From Lunularia cruciata (lineage: Eukaryota; Streptophyta; Marchantiopsida; Lunulariales; Lunulariaceae): DNA of 64,000 nt. Where the stretch lies: NCBI GenBank assembly GCA_948567375.1, contig OX419756.1, forward strand, positions 57,364,333-57,428,332, given 5' to 3'. Below are positions 48,489 through 59,789 of the stretch, in pieces. Both the position numbers and the translations under genes were made by a program. The notes below the pieces were generated by a model, which saw nothing but the letters and a program-made list of their open reading frames with translations, ran no database searches and was not told the origin of the DNA. How positions within the stretch are numbered: the first letter of the stretch is position 1; the number at the start of each line of letters is the position of its first letter.

Positions 48489-49085
48489 TCCTCTTAACTT
48501 GCTTGTTTTATAATATTATAAAATGTTTTCTCATAATATTTATTATTTTATGTTTTATTATAATAGTTTATAACATTTAAACTTCCAAAATTATGGATAT
48601 GAACTTTTTATATCTATTTTTATACCTTCAAGTAAAAATAATAGATTGATCTCCAAATCTTTTGATGTGTTTTTTTTTATTTTCTATAAACAGCCAATAG
48701 AGAGCATCATATTTGATAACTTTTTATTTTAAAGCAATAAGTCTCATAGCTCTTGGGTCACATAATAAATATTTATATAGTTTTTTTGGTTATTTATTTC
48801 TGTGATAAAGAGGTAAGACTAATAAAAGTAAAATTTGCATACTTCCAATTTCATTTATTCATGGATTTACATATAGTTGTTATGATTGATTATCTTTTGC
48901 AATGTTAAAGTAATAACATAGAAGAATTTTTGTAGACTTGGGGTTTAGATGTTTTTTATTGAAAACTCCAAAATAAAATTGCGAATTTTTTTAGGTGTTT
49001 TCTCACTTCAATTTTTAGATACCAAAAAAACCAAAAACCAAAAAATAAATGAAAAAATAAGTTTTTTTATTTAAGTGCAAACACA
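48489..49085. other. AT-rich spacer
   Basis: No gene. A poly-A-rich patch with CCAAAAA words lies at 49021-49050. Confidence 0.6.
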
Positions 49086-49089
49086 AACA

Positions 49090-51659
49090 CGTAGCAAATA
49101 TGAAGGATGAGAAGACCTCATCAAGCCATACGAGAGAGAGACAAAAGAGGTAAAATAGGGCTAGGCAACAATAATATTGATATGAGAAATATGCCTTACT
49201 ACACCTAAGATATCAGAGCTATGCAAGTAGTAAAGTCTACAAATTATTAGAGCATTCCAAGAAGCATCATCTAGTATGATTGTTGTCTTATGGATTGCAC
49301 TAGCTAATGCTCTTTGTAGAGCAATGGACACACACAATCTAAGTATGCTACAAAGTATGAGAGTGAGAGTGGTACCCCTTGACATCTAATGTGATAATCT
49401 CTTGCTCACTCCCTAACAAATGTGTCGAGAACCGTGTCCATTGCTCCATATAACTCCAAGGCTAGAAGAACAAAGAGGTGACCCCATTGCATACCCATAT
49501 ACTTGGAGACCTTGCTTGCTATTGCTCTACTTGCTGCCTATCCAAGAAAATGAGTTATCATTACCTCCAAAACTACATCACATGTAGGATTAGTAACCAC
49601 AACATTTTACATTGTTACTTGATCCTTTTAGACCAAGTATAAGTTTACTCTAACATGTGTTGTTAGTAAAGCATACGACCGCTCCATCCAAGCAAGGTAT
49701 CCATTCTCTTGTGCCATAGCAAACACTATATCCTTGATGGCATCATGGGTAGCTATATTCTATTCTCTAAAAGGACACCATATCATATGGTCCATTGTTG
49801 CATCTAGTGTAGAACCACACTCACAAGTGAGTAATGAAGATGCATACAAGTGGACCAAATCTAGGCAAAATCTCATCATTGTAGAAAAAGTAGCCAATGC
49901 AAGTCAGAATGGCCTAATGCATGTTGAGTTAGGATCCAAGAGCTTGCATCCTTGCAAGAGCAAGAGAAAACATGCACTCTAGTGACATGAGGAATGAACC
50001 GATCAACTAAGAGAGAATGTAGCATATGCTAATATTGTTGCTTCATCAAGGAAGACTACAAACCTCCGGTCCAATTTGATGGTAGTGAAGCAAAGGATAG
50101 AAGGTCCTCCCGTGCTCATGGGGATAGACTCTCTTTTATATGTCATAATAATATTGGGAGAGAAAAGGATCCCTCCTCCATCTTGGTCACATATGTTTCC
50201 AAAATTAGCCTATCAGCAACCCCAAGATAGAAGGAAAGCAGGGGTGTCAAGAGAGCTCAACTACCCAAAAACACTATAGGTTCCATTTCCTCCATAGATA
50301 ATAGGCCTACCCCTCCACACAAGATAGATAGAGATGTTTTTCTACATGGCAAGGCCCCTATCACATACTCAAATGTCCATAGTCCAATGGTATCACCAAA
50401 GAGTCCCATAATCCTCCTATCAAAAGCTCTCAAGCTTGATAGGAAGGTCAAGGGAGGAGGAACTATACAAAGAAGGTAAATTGGTTAACTGGCAATACTA
50501 GAGGAAAGTATACTAAATACCACCTGCAAATCTCCTAGTAGAGGAAGGTCATCCACATGGAGAATATCCTCTACAAGGGCAACTTCTAAGAGGTGTGTGT
50601 CAAAATCCTTGGATCCTACTTGCACTCCAAGAATATGTAGTCCATATGTGTATATGATACACCCTTTTGGAAGCTCAAGGGGGAGAGAGATACCTAAAGT
50701 GGACCATGCTCTGCACTTCGACACCTTGACTCTCAAACCTAAAAGGTGTAGCTCAGTAGTCAAGTGATCAAAGGATTGCCTAATCCAATCTACAAGGCAC
50801 TCAATATGCATATGTTGAGTGAAATATACAACTTGGCATGGCCAAAGTAGTAGATAAGAGAGCTCTAAAGTGAACATGGAAAAAGGTCTTCCTAAAAGAT
50901 CTCCTTATTGTGAACCAACAATTGACTCCAAGATGATGACTCCTTCCTATGACCAGCCATGGTGGTAGTAAAGGGAAGCAAGAGAACCAGAAAATGACCG
51001 CATAAAATGAATAAGACATGTTAAGGATCCACCAACCTCCCTAAGCTCTCCAAAGATGGATGCACAAGAGATGTTATTAAAAGCATTCTCAACATCCACT
51101 TGTAGCATAACCCACTCCGGATGGATATCTAAGAGTGCCTTGATGCTCAGAGATATATCCTCACAACCTCTAGGTGTAGTTACTCTAAATTGATGTGGAC
51201 TGAGGTGTTATCAAAAGTGAGAATGATGTTGAAGGAAAATGGTACAACTAACCAAGCACAAAAATATCTCTCTAATAGCAATCGGTCTAATGCTCCTTGT
51301 ATTCTTCTCCATTGTGAGAAGTAGACTAGCACCTAACACCTAACTAATTGACATATGAATATCTTCCCTTGCTACTATTGTAGTCACTGGAAACAACTTT
51401 GTAAATCCACTAGAAGATCATCTACCTAAAAGCCGTCTTTAAAATGCTCATATACTATCCATGAGAAGCCTTTTGAGGATAGGCAAGGGGTAGTGCAAAA
51501 TGCTTGTGCAAGAAGTGACCTATCAAGATACAAAAGCTACTTAGGCTAATAATCTAAGACCTCTAATGATACTCTTTCTCCTACCATATGATGTAGTAAG
51601 CATAGACAAGAGATAGTCTCATCATTGGGACTCATCATAGACAAAGAGTGTAGTGCTTG
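49090..51659 (-). mobile_element. LINE-like element, copy 2, 5' part cut off by family B
   Basis: The reverse complement matches the element at 7.7-10.87 kb through its 3' region, cysteine-rich tail and reverse transcriptase. The match stops at 51659, exactly where a family B LTR begins. Hence family B inserted into, or broke, this copy. It is heavily decayed, with no intact frame. Confidence 0.75.
50485..51019 (-). pseudogene. Reverse transcriptase of LINE-like element, copy 2
   Basis: Open pieces on the - strand hold HVHFRALLSTTLAMPSC near 50870 and then DHLTTELHLLGLRVKVSKCR, LGVQVGSKDF and LVEDILHVDDLPLLGDLQV, each the counterpart of copy 1. The motif C acids are lost here: the expected ADDT is replaced by unrelated text. 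A motif A region (CVDV.NAFN type) can be traced near 51090. It is a pseudogene with several frame changes. Confidence 0.72.
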
Positions 51660-52095
51660 TGTAACAATATGGAGTTTAGTAATGAAGTTAGTTAGGGCTA
51701 AAAAAGTAGTGAATAGGCCAAATTAGACTAGAATATTCTAGAAGTATCTAGAAAGCTTCTTGGGAAGCTTCCTGGCTAGCTTAGCTTACACCCCAAGTAA
51801 GTAGTTTCTAGAAGCTTCCAACTAGCTTCCAACTAGAAACTTCTAGAAGCTTCCAACTAGCTTAGCTTGCAAGCCAAGTAGGCGGCCTCTAGAAGGAAAC
51901 TTCTTGGTTAACTTGGCTTGCACTCCAAGAAAGTGGCTCAAGGAAGCTTCTTGAGAAGTTTCTCAAGAGCCTTGTATGATCCTTATAAATACTAGAACCA
52001 AAGCTCATGCAAGGAATTTGGAGTTTACCCACATTCAAGTATCTTTATGTGGTCTTCCATTCTCTTATTTCTCTCCTCGGTCTTGGTATTTTACA
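51660..52095 (+). repeat. 5' LTR of family B copy 2
   Basis: Begins TGTAACAATATGGAGTTTAG and ends TATTTTACA directly before the primer site. TATAAAT lies at 51984-51990. Upstream of it are many GAAnnTTC words, including the three-part GAATATTCTAGAA at 51731-51743. Confidence 0.93.
51725..51965 (+). promoter_or_regulatory. Cluster of heat-shock-element-like motifs in the family B LTR
   Basis: Heat-shock factors bind alternating nGAAn/nTTCn blocks. At 51731-51743 three blocks stand in perfect phase (GAA, TTC, GAA at 5-base spacing). GAAGCTTC words recur through about 51965, just upstream of the TATA box. The motif match is seen; activity is inferred. Confidence 0.5.
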
Positions 52096-52096
52096 T

Positions 52097-52115
52097 TGGT
52101 ATCAGAGTAGGAATA
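52097..52115 (+). other. Primer binding site, tRNA-Met type
   Basis: TGGTATCAGAG matches the start of the plant initiator tRNA-Met primer site exactly. Confidence 0.9.
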
Positions 52116-53260
52116 AGATGGATGGAATTTATGGAGCACCAGATCCATTTCCACCAAACCATTGGGGATTTTGTGTCCAAGTACTACCCAAGCATTGTTT
52201 CACATAATTCATCACCTCAGGCTTTGGGTAGGATTTTATACATGCAATCACCTTGTTTGAGGAACCTTTGATACTTCCAATTGTAACTTATGGAGAACAA
52301 TGGATGTGCTACATCTATGTGTTAATAAATTAGATAAATTGGGAGTGGTGAGATAAAGTAGTAGCCAGGCAACAATACCCAACATTATCATTGCTATCGA
52401 GTAACAAATCACGCACCTTACTTGATTGTTGGATGAACAAGAACATCAATGATAAGAACATGTAGAGAGAGCACTAATTCAAGATGGAGAAGATCAAATC
52501 TAATTTCCAAAACCCAAGGTGTTTGAAGGCAAGAATCTCCCAAGCACAATGGGGAGTTTTGTGTTTGATTACAAATGTTACTTTGAAGCTACCAATCTTC
52601 AAGGTTAATAGAAATAGATTCTCTTGGCTTCTAGTCAATTGGATGGTGTGGCAAAACTTTGGTGCCAATTCCGAGTGGAGCAAGCTGAACAAAAAATTGT
52701 TACACCAATCTTGACGTGAATAGAATTCAAGAATGCAATACTTGGTTGATTTCAAGCTATAAATGCCACATGAGCTGTAGGAGATAAGTTGGCAGAGTTG
52801 AAGCAGATTGGCTCTATAAGGAGCTATATCACATAATTCCAAAACATCATCATGCAAATTCTAGATATAAAAGAAGGTGAAGTTTTGGATTGATTTGTGA
52901 GGGGCTTAAAGTCACAAACCAAATTGGAAGTGACCATACGGGAGCCACAAAATGTGGAAGAAGCCATGTAGGTGGTTGAGTGCTTTGATTTCTTGGTTAC
53001 AACAACTTGGTCTTGACCTTGACTTACTAGAACCTACCAATACACTACACACAAGTGGAGGAAGTAGTACCAATGGAGATTGATGCTATCTAGTGGAGAC
53101 CACGTGGTATAGCGGATAGAGAAAGATTGCAACAAAATGATGATTGTTTTTATTATCACCAAGTTGGATATTATATTTCTGAAACTCCACTTAAGAATAG
53201 GTGACCTCAACAAATTGCCCAGATGCAATCTGTGGAGCACATTGATCAAGGAAACAACAA
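52116..53260 (+). pseudogene. gag region of family B copy 2
   Basis: Sequence between primer site and protease. It matches the leader of copy 1 over its first 400 bases. A degenerate zinc knuckle lies near 53149-53195 (Cys-Phe-Tyr-Tyr-His-Gln-Val-Gly in place of C-x-x-C...G-H). This is a broken fossil. Confidence 0.65.
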
Positions 53261-53339
53261 ATCCTAGTAGGAGATTTTGAGTCATCTATTGGGAACTTGA
53301 TTAGTTCCAATGGGATTGAATGCTAGACCTATGCAAATT

Positions 53340-54955
53340 TGCTTCACTTGCAAAGTATGATATTTTATTGTAGTTGTAGGATTTTGGTCAATTCTGGAAG
53401 TTCAAAGAATTGCATGTCTATCCAATTAGCAAAGAAATTGAGTATTCCTATCAAGTCAATAATTGGAAGTAGATTGATGATGATGGATGGTAGAAAAGGT
53501 TCTACATTTTGTACCTTGTATCTTGTTACCTTCAAGATTGGGAAGGAATATTTGGAATGTATGAGGTTTATAATGGCACATCTACACTACGATGTCATTC
53601 TAGTACTACATTGGCTTGAACATCATAAGGTCTAATTTGATTGGACACGGCAACAAATTCAAGTACAACACCAAGGTAGAAATTTCTGATTAGGTTGTCT
53701 GGCACCTTTGAGTAAGACACCTTTGAGTAAGACACTCCTAAGATGTGAAGTTTATAAAGGAAGCAACCATAGAGCAAGCTTTGAAGGAAGAGAAGTCCCA
53801 AGATGGGAAGTTTGTAAGGAAAGTGGCCATTGTGCAAGCTTTGAAGGAAGTGAAGTCCCAAGGTGAGAAGTTTGTCAATGAAGCAGCTATAAAGCAAACT
53901 TTGGAAGAAGATAAGTCTGTTTTTGCGGTGTGGATCAAGTTGATTGCTCAAGGAGAATATGAGGAGAGTGAGGAGCCTCATTGAGCAAAGGTTGATCAAA
54001 TATTTTCCGGATGTGTTTGCAAATGATCTACCAAAGAGATTACCCTTTGATTCTGGTATGCCCTTCAAGATTGAGTTATTACCAAGGAGTACTCTAGTGA
54101 GTACTCCAATGAGTAGACCAATCTATCAGCTCTCACCAAAGCAATTGGAGGAGTTGAAAACAACACTCACGGAGTTCTTGGAGAAGATTTCATATGACAT
54201 AGTACATCTCCTTGGGGAGCACTAATAATATTCATTCCAAAGAAGGATGGAGGACTTCATTTTTGTATTGATTATCGTGAACTCAATAAAAAAATAGTGA
54301 AGAATGCATACCCCTTGCCTCAAATTGATGACTTGCTTGATCAATTGAGTGAAGCACAATACTTCTCCAAGTTGGATCTTTGCAACGGCTACTGGTAAAT
54401 CCTTATCGATAGGAAGGATGTGCAAAAGACTGCCTTTCACACAAGGTATGGACATTTTGAGTGGAGAGTTTTGCCTTTTGGGCTCACTAATGCTCCAACA
54501 ATCTTCATGGATCAGATGCATTGGGTGTTGGATGGACTATTGGTTTGATATGTGGTGGTGTTCTTGGATGATATCTTAATCTACAATAAGAGAAAGGTAG
54601 AACATGTGAATCATGTGAGAGAAGTCTTAAGACTACTACAACAATGGAAGTTGTATTGCAAGAAGTCTAAGTGTGCCTTTTTGCAAAAGGAAGTTACCTT
54701 CTTGGGTCACAAGATCTTATCGGAGGGGGTCAAGATGGAAAAGGAGAAAATCAAGGCCATCATTAATGGCCTTCTCCAAAGGATGCTATTGATGTATGAG
54801 CATTTAATGGATTGGCTAGCTTTTATCAATGGTTCATCCACTACTATGCTCATGTGGTCGCACTATTGCCAATCTCTTGGGGAAGAACTTGAGCTTTCAA
54901 TGGACCAACAATGTCATGCCATTTGTAGTGTTGCATCTAGATTGCTCGGACACTA
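53340..54955 (+). pseudogene. Protease and reverse transcriptase of family B copy 2
   Basis: The protease is recognised by ILVNSGSSKNCMS (D-S-G-A/S type, near 53390) and the flap-like HYDVILVLHWLEHH near 53600. Reverse transcriptase runs from about 54000 with [33 protein letters not shown] and the catalytic VVFLDDILIYN at 54561. It fades into RNase H text near 54900. The order is Ty3/gypsy. The element is a fossil. Confidence 0.88.
53749..53928 (+). repeat. Three 60-bp tandem repeats between protease and reverse transcriptase
   Basis: Units code for a 20-residue helical motif of the type KF(I/V)xxxAxIxQALKExKSQ. Nucleotide identity is high between units (AAGCTTTGAAGGAAG, AAGTCCCAAG, GGGAAGTTTGT blocks). 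A 17-bp duplication (ACCTTTGAGTAAGACAC) lies just before, at about 53704-53737. Confidence 0.85.
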
Positions 54956-56470
54956 GAGTTCTAGTGACAGTAGTTAGAGTTATTTCAGCAATATCTCAGA
55001 GACTACTTTTCGATGGTCAGATTTTGTGTTTAGGGTACTGACTTCACGGTGGGGCCCCCCATCACTTTGCACCGTCGAGTGTGCCGTCAATAGGACCGTT
55101 AGGGTTTCAGAGCTAGCTCGAGTCCAGAGGGTATAGTTTCAAAGTGAGCTCCAGAGAGCTCACTTCTCTGATGTTGAGCCTTTGAGTTCTTGGCTATGGT
55201 GGATAGAGGCGATGAGCGTCACTTGGATTCTCTATGCTTGAGTGGGTGTGGTTTGACTGTAATTAGTGCCCACTTGTTGGCAGTTTATAGAGTGATAGAT
55301 CAAGTACTGATCTGAGTTGAGTTGAGTTGAGAGTGGTAAGCAATCTGATTACATCAGAGAAGTGAAGTCAAGGGGAAATTGGGTGCAGGAACTTTGAGTG
55401 TTGGTGGTATTTCCAAGCTCGGTGGATCGTTGGTAGTTCGATTCAAGTTCAGTATTCCCCTAGTGTGCAGAAGCTCATTTGGTTGATGCAGATTTGGCAA
55501 TAAGGCAGATGGTGTGTGAAAATGTTGGCCAAATTTTGATCAAAGAAGGAGCAAATTTTGAGCAGTGATTGTGATTTTGAGCTCAAGAGGTGAAGGCAAG
55601 ACCAATTTGCTACGAGTTGGGCTCAGAAAGTCAAATTGAAGGTGGAGTTGGGAAGCTATTCTCATGAATTTGTGATTTGGAAAAACCCGTGTTGTCAATT
55701 TGGCTCGAGTGGAAAGTTAGCGGGGGATTTGGCAAACAACCAACTTTAGGGTTTACATCAGATTTTACGTCAGATTTTGGTTGGAATTTACGTTAGATTT
55801 TGGCCAGATTTGGAGGACTTTCGCTAGTTTGGAGGACTTTCACAAGTTTGGAGAAGTTTTGCCAGATTTTACATCAGATTTTGGTTGGAACTTATGTCAA
55901 ATTTTGGTTGGAATTTACGTTAGATTTTGGCCAGATTTGGAGGAGTTTTGCTATTTGGCCAGATTTCACCAAATTTTACGTCAGATTTTGGTTGGAACTT
56001 ATGTCAGATTTTGGCCAGATTTGGAGGATTTTCATTGTTTGGCCAGATTTGGAGGCAAGTTTGGAGAAGTTTTGCAAATTATGGAGGAGGTTTGAAGTGG
56101 CAAGAAGAAATGCCTAATTTGGGCGTTTCAAGGCTTCGAGGCATAGGGCTGTGGGCTATGAGAGTCTACAAAGGCCTAGAAGGGCCAACAAGCCAACTTG
56201 ATGGCATGAGGCTAGCTAGTTTAGAGTAGATCTTGGTCATTGGTTGGCAAACTTTGCCTTTCCTGCTAGATTGTGCGCAATAGGGTTTGACCCTAGATCT
56301 CTTGTTCCCAGATTGGTGCCCTAGCCAACTAGTCCACCCTCACTTGTTATCCTAGTGACTGTGCCACTATTATCTATACACATGTAGCTTTGGCTAGGAG
56401 AGGCAGTTTGATCTCATTCTTGGTGATCTTGGTAGCTTAGGACTTAAATTCAAACTTCTCTTATGTCAAA
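54950..56470 (+). repeat. Probable 5' LTR and leader of family C
   Basis: Non-coding, more G+C-rich than the flanks, starting where family B text stops. A candidate primer site (TGGTGACAGAGTTAG) lies at about 56477 and would put the LTR end just before it. Without a second LTR the boundaries are guesses. Confidence 0.4.
55745..56095 (+). repeat. Imperfect minisatellite in the family C leader
   Basis: Words of the type CAGATTTTGGTTGGAATTTACGT, TTTTGGCCAGATTTGGAGGA and AGTTTGGAGAAGTTTTGC recur five or more times in varying order. They give repetitive open frames (WPDLE-, FWLEF-type text) that are not real genes. Confidence 0.85.
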
Positions 56471-56803
56471 TGCCAAATGGTGACAGAGTTAGTCCAGTGT
56501 TGTGTTATGAGATGGAAGGTTTTTATTTAGATTTCTTTTGATTGGACCCCCTCCATTCTTTGCTTCCTTTTTGTGCACCATGTTTGTGTGAGGTGCCTTG
56601 ACTTTTGAGCGTTGGTGCTCTGGTGTGCTCTTGGTGGTGAGGCTGGAGTGATGACCAGTCAGACTACCTTTGTTTCTCTTAGGTGAGGTAGGAAGTGATG
56701 ACATGCAGACCGTGAGAGTGCATGTTATGATGGCAAGTTACAAGTTGCCATTTCCCTTAGTGTAGTTATCTCGGTTAGAGTTACATTAGTGGGTGGTGCT
56801 TAG

Positions 56804-58260
56804 TTGGTATTGGCACTTGGTGGTGTTGGCACTTGGTGGGGTTCTTGTGGTTGTGACTTGCGGTTGCAGTTGGTGGTTCTAGTTTGCTGTTGCGGTTACT
56901 TTATCACGACGGAGTTCTTTGGGGATTCCAAAGGAGATAGCTTTGTAGTACATAGTGGGTTTACTTGGAGTGGTGCTCGGTATCAGCTTGTATCTCAAGT
57001 CCTAGTGAGGGAGGAGATTGACTTTGAGTTGGAGTTTGACATAGGAGCTGATTCAGTTGAGAGTGCACTTGGTGTGTCTGCACCGTTGTTGTGGGACATG
57101 GATGAGATTTATGGGGCCTCCAAAGGCCCTAGGCGTTATTCTAGTACAGTGGGTACCATTGAGTTGGATGACTTCATCTAGGAGTTTGATAGTTGGTGTG
57201 ATCTACAGTAGATGCGGAACCCGACTTTGTTCACACCCTTCATGGCATGGAAGAGGTTGTTTCAGCACTTGGAGGGTCCGCCGATGGATGACTACCATGA
57301 GTTCAGGAGAGCTCATTTGGAGGAGATTGAGTTATGGAGACAATATTAGTCTCCACATTATATCTCCATCACTTCAGGCTTGGTGGCCAAGAGTAGATTG
57401 GCTGTACCTACGAGTTCTAGCTTGAGTAGTGTGGGTGGAGCTAGTGGAGGTGCACTAGCTGGAGATAGTGCTACTACGAGTGGAGGTACCATTGCAGGAG
57501 GTGATGTGGTATCGGGGTTTAACCCCATGGTGGAGTTCTTCCTATGTTTGAGGTAGAACTACCAAGGAGTGCGGACTGACAAGCTGAGGAGCTTGCAGGA
57601 GTTCCAGCGGAAGGCTGGAGAGAGCCTATGCAAGGCCTACACTTGCATGAGGCGGCTGATCAGTTTCACTCAGGGAGTTATTGAGGCCCAGACAATCCAG
57701 TTTTGGTATGGAATACTGGATAGGGAGTTGTGACGTAGAGTTTGTGATGCTACGTTGTTACAAGCTACTTTGCATACTTTGGCAGTGGTCTTTGGTTTGG
57801 CTGAGCGTATTGAGCTCAACATGGTGGAAGAGAGAGTGGTGACATCTGGATTTGGTAGGGATACCTCATCCATGGCTGTGACTTCTTCTAGAATGCAATA
57901 GAGTGCATCACGCCCAATTGGTTTTTGAGGACAGGGTGGATAGCCCAGATCCTATGGAGCGAGTGGGGGGCCTAGTAGAGTTAGACCCTTACCCTCATTT
58001 TTGGGTCAGCAATAGCCAGTGAGTGGTGGTGTTGCTTGTGGGACTTGTGGTGGACCTCACCATCGAAGAGAGTGTACTTAGGGCAATGGACCTAATACCT
58101 TGGGTGCATCACTGCTAGCACAGAGGCAGTGTGAGCATTGCTACAGATTTGGTCACACTAGTGAAAGGTGTTTTGACCTACACCCGGAGTTACGGAGTGG
58201 TAGAGCTGCTATGGCTGGTAGTAGAGGAGCTCCAGTTCATGGAGGATGAGGTGGTGGTAG
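56804..58260 (+). pseudogene. gag region of family C
   Basis: Capsid-like text runs from about 57090 (WKRLFQHLEGPP near 57250) to 57860, with a helical segment SLQEFQRKAGESLCKAYTCM near 57590 typical of Ty3/gypsy capsids. A zinc knuckle follows at about 58132-58175: CEHCYRFGHTSERC, an exact C-x2-C-x4-H-x4-C. Gly/Arg-rich text comes after it. This is a fossil. Confidence 0.75.
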
Positions 58261-59035
58261 AGGATCTACACCTAGTAGGGGTGCAGTACCTGCCCTTACT
58301 TCTGATACAGCTATGGCTACTCGGATTGAGCAGTTGGAGCAAAGATTGGCTAGTATAGCTATTGCTCAGAGGAGATCAAATTCGAGTGCTAAGGCTTCCA
58401 CTTCATATGCTGGTGATAGAGATGCTTTGGACTTCATGTGCGGAGCAGCACAGGTGGATGCATTTGCAACAATGACTTGGAGTGCAGTACGTGCTCCACA
58501 GCCTAGAGGAGCATCAGTGGAGTTGGACCCATACAGAGGAGAGGTTGGGAGATAGGTCAGACTTCCCCAATCTTTCATGCTATTTGAGGCATTACAAACA
58601 ACATACATGGTTCCTAGACGTCCTAGTGTAGGTGTGGTAGGTGGTGATGGAGTTGATGGACTACCTGCTACTCAGCCACCTGTTACTACACAGACTAAGT
58701 CTAGCATGATGTTGGGGGAGGCTCAACTGATTATGCGGCGTCCTTTGTTTTTGGCCAGTGATATGTTTACATTGGGAGTTGACCCAGCTCTAGTGTTCCA
58801 ATTGGCTGCCACGCTGTGTGAGAGTAGGGATGGTGCAATTCCTACTACTAAGGCAGAGGTAGTTGATAGTGGAGCTAACTTGGTTGAGGACCATGAGATC
58901 CGTTCAGCAACCAATGGTTTATGGCAGGCAGTAGCGGCTAGATTTGAGGAGTTGCCAGCTAGACTGGAGGAGTTGCCAGCTAGACCGGCCTTTGAGAGAG
59001 CCCGGTTTACACTTGGTGTTGTCCTATTGGATTAG
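58261..59035 (+). pseudogene. Linker region of family C between zinc knuckle and protease
   Basis: Two open pieces (58313-58555 and 58577-59035). The first opens with a short coiled coil (RIEQLEQRLASIAIAQRR). The second has low-complexity text and a direct repeat EELPAR/LEELPARP near 58955-58990. No known domain. It belongs to the polyprotein by position. Confidence 0.55.
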
Positions 59036-59053
59036 TAGAGGGGGATTTTCTGT

Positions 59054-59780
59054 TTGGTGGGACCTTCAGGGAAGGTATATACATCACAAAGAGTCTTGTT
59101 AGACTCTGGTGCACAACCCCTTATGTTGGGGAAGGCTATAGTTGTCAGTCTAGAGCTATGGAAGACCGATGTGGAGAGGTGTCCATTTCAGATCCAAAAA
59201 TCTCTAGGTGGTGGTTCAACACAGTACATCACACGTGGAGAGCTTGTTGTCCAAGTTCAGCCTGGTCATCTGATTGATAGCTCGGTGGTGAGAGCTCAAG
59301 CTATTGCGACGATAACTGAGTCATATGATGTGCTAGTTGGGAAAGCAGTGTTATACCCCATGGGTTTCAGCATTGACTATTGGAAGGAGACAACCTCTTA
59401 TAGACCTGATTGGCAGTCTGGTGAGGGACAGGTATGTCACCTACCAGTACGCTTCAGTAGTGGCAATCTTGGCTCATTACAGTCCGGGACCATGGCAACA
59501 TCAGTTTTAGCTTTCAATGGTATTGTTACTTGGCTTGGTGACTTGTTGGAAGGGAATGCCCATGCAAAGGATACTCTAGTACTAGAGGAGATCACTCGGC
59601 TTTGGAGTACAAGTGGGATTGTTCCATCCACCTTGGATGTTCCATTGTGGAGTTCAGAGGAGGCAGTGCAACAACATGCAGATCAGTGGTGCAGCAGGCT
59701 TGGAGTGGAGCCTTTGTACCATCAGGAGATGAGTGTGAGGATGAGCCTCCAGATGCAATTGCTTTGACACCTTTGGATAC
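59054..59780 (+). pseudogene. Aspartic protease of family C
   Basis: RVLLDSGAQPLMLGKA carries the D-S-G-A active site at 59102. Protease-like strands follow through about 59370 (RGELVVQVQPG, TESYDVLVGKAVLYPMG). The open frame continues to 59767 with text of unknown role that leads into the methyltransferase domain. Retroviral-type proteases cut the element polyprotein. Confidence 0.85.
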
Positions 59781-59789
59781 CACACTCAT

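Larger units (their letters stand above)
51660..54950 (+). mobile_element. Family B Ty3/gypsy element, copy 2, 3' part missing
   Basis: Order: LTR (51660-52095), tRNA-Met primer site, gag, protease, a 60-bp tandem repeat, reverse transcriptase and the start of RNase H. It then stops near 54950, where family C begins. No integrase or 3' LTR of this copy is in the window; the remainder could lie beyond family C. It is a fossil with more than ten interruptions. Confidence 0.88.

Noticed and set aside
55781-56229. Three overlapping open frames of about 100 codons
   Set aside because: All arise from the minisatellite in the family C leader. The frames overlap and share the same repetitive text.
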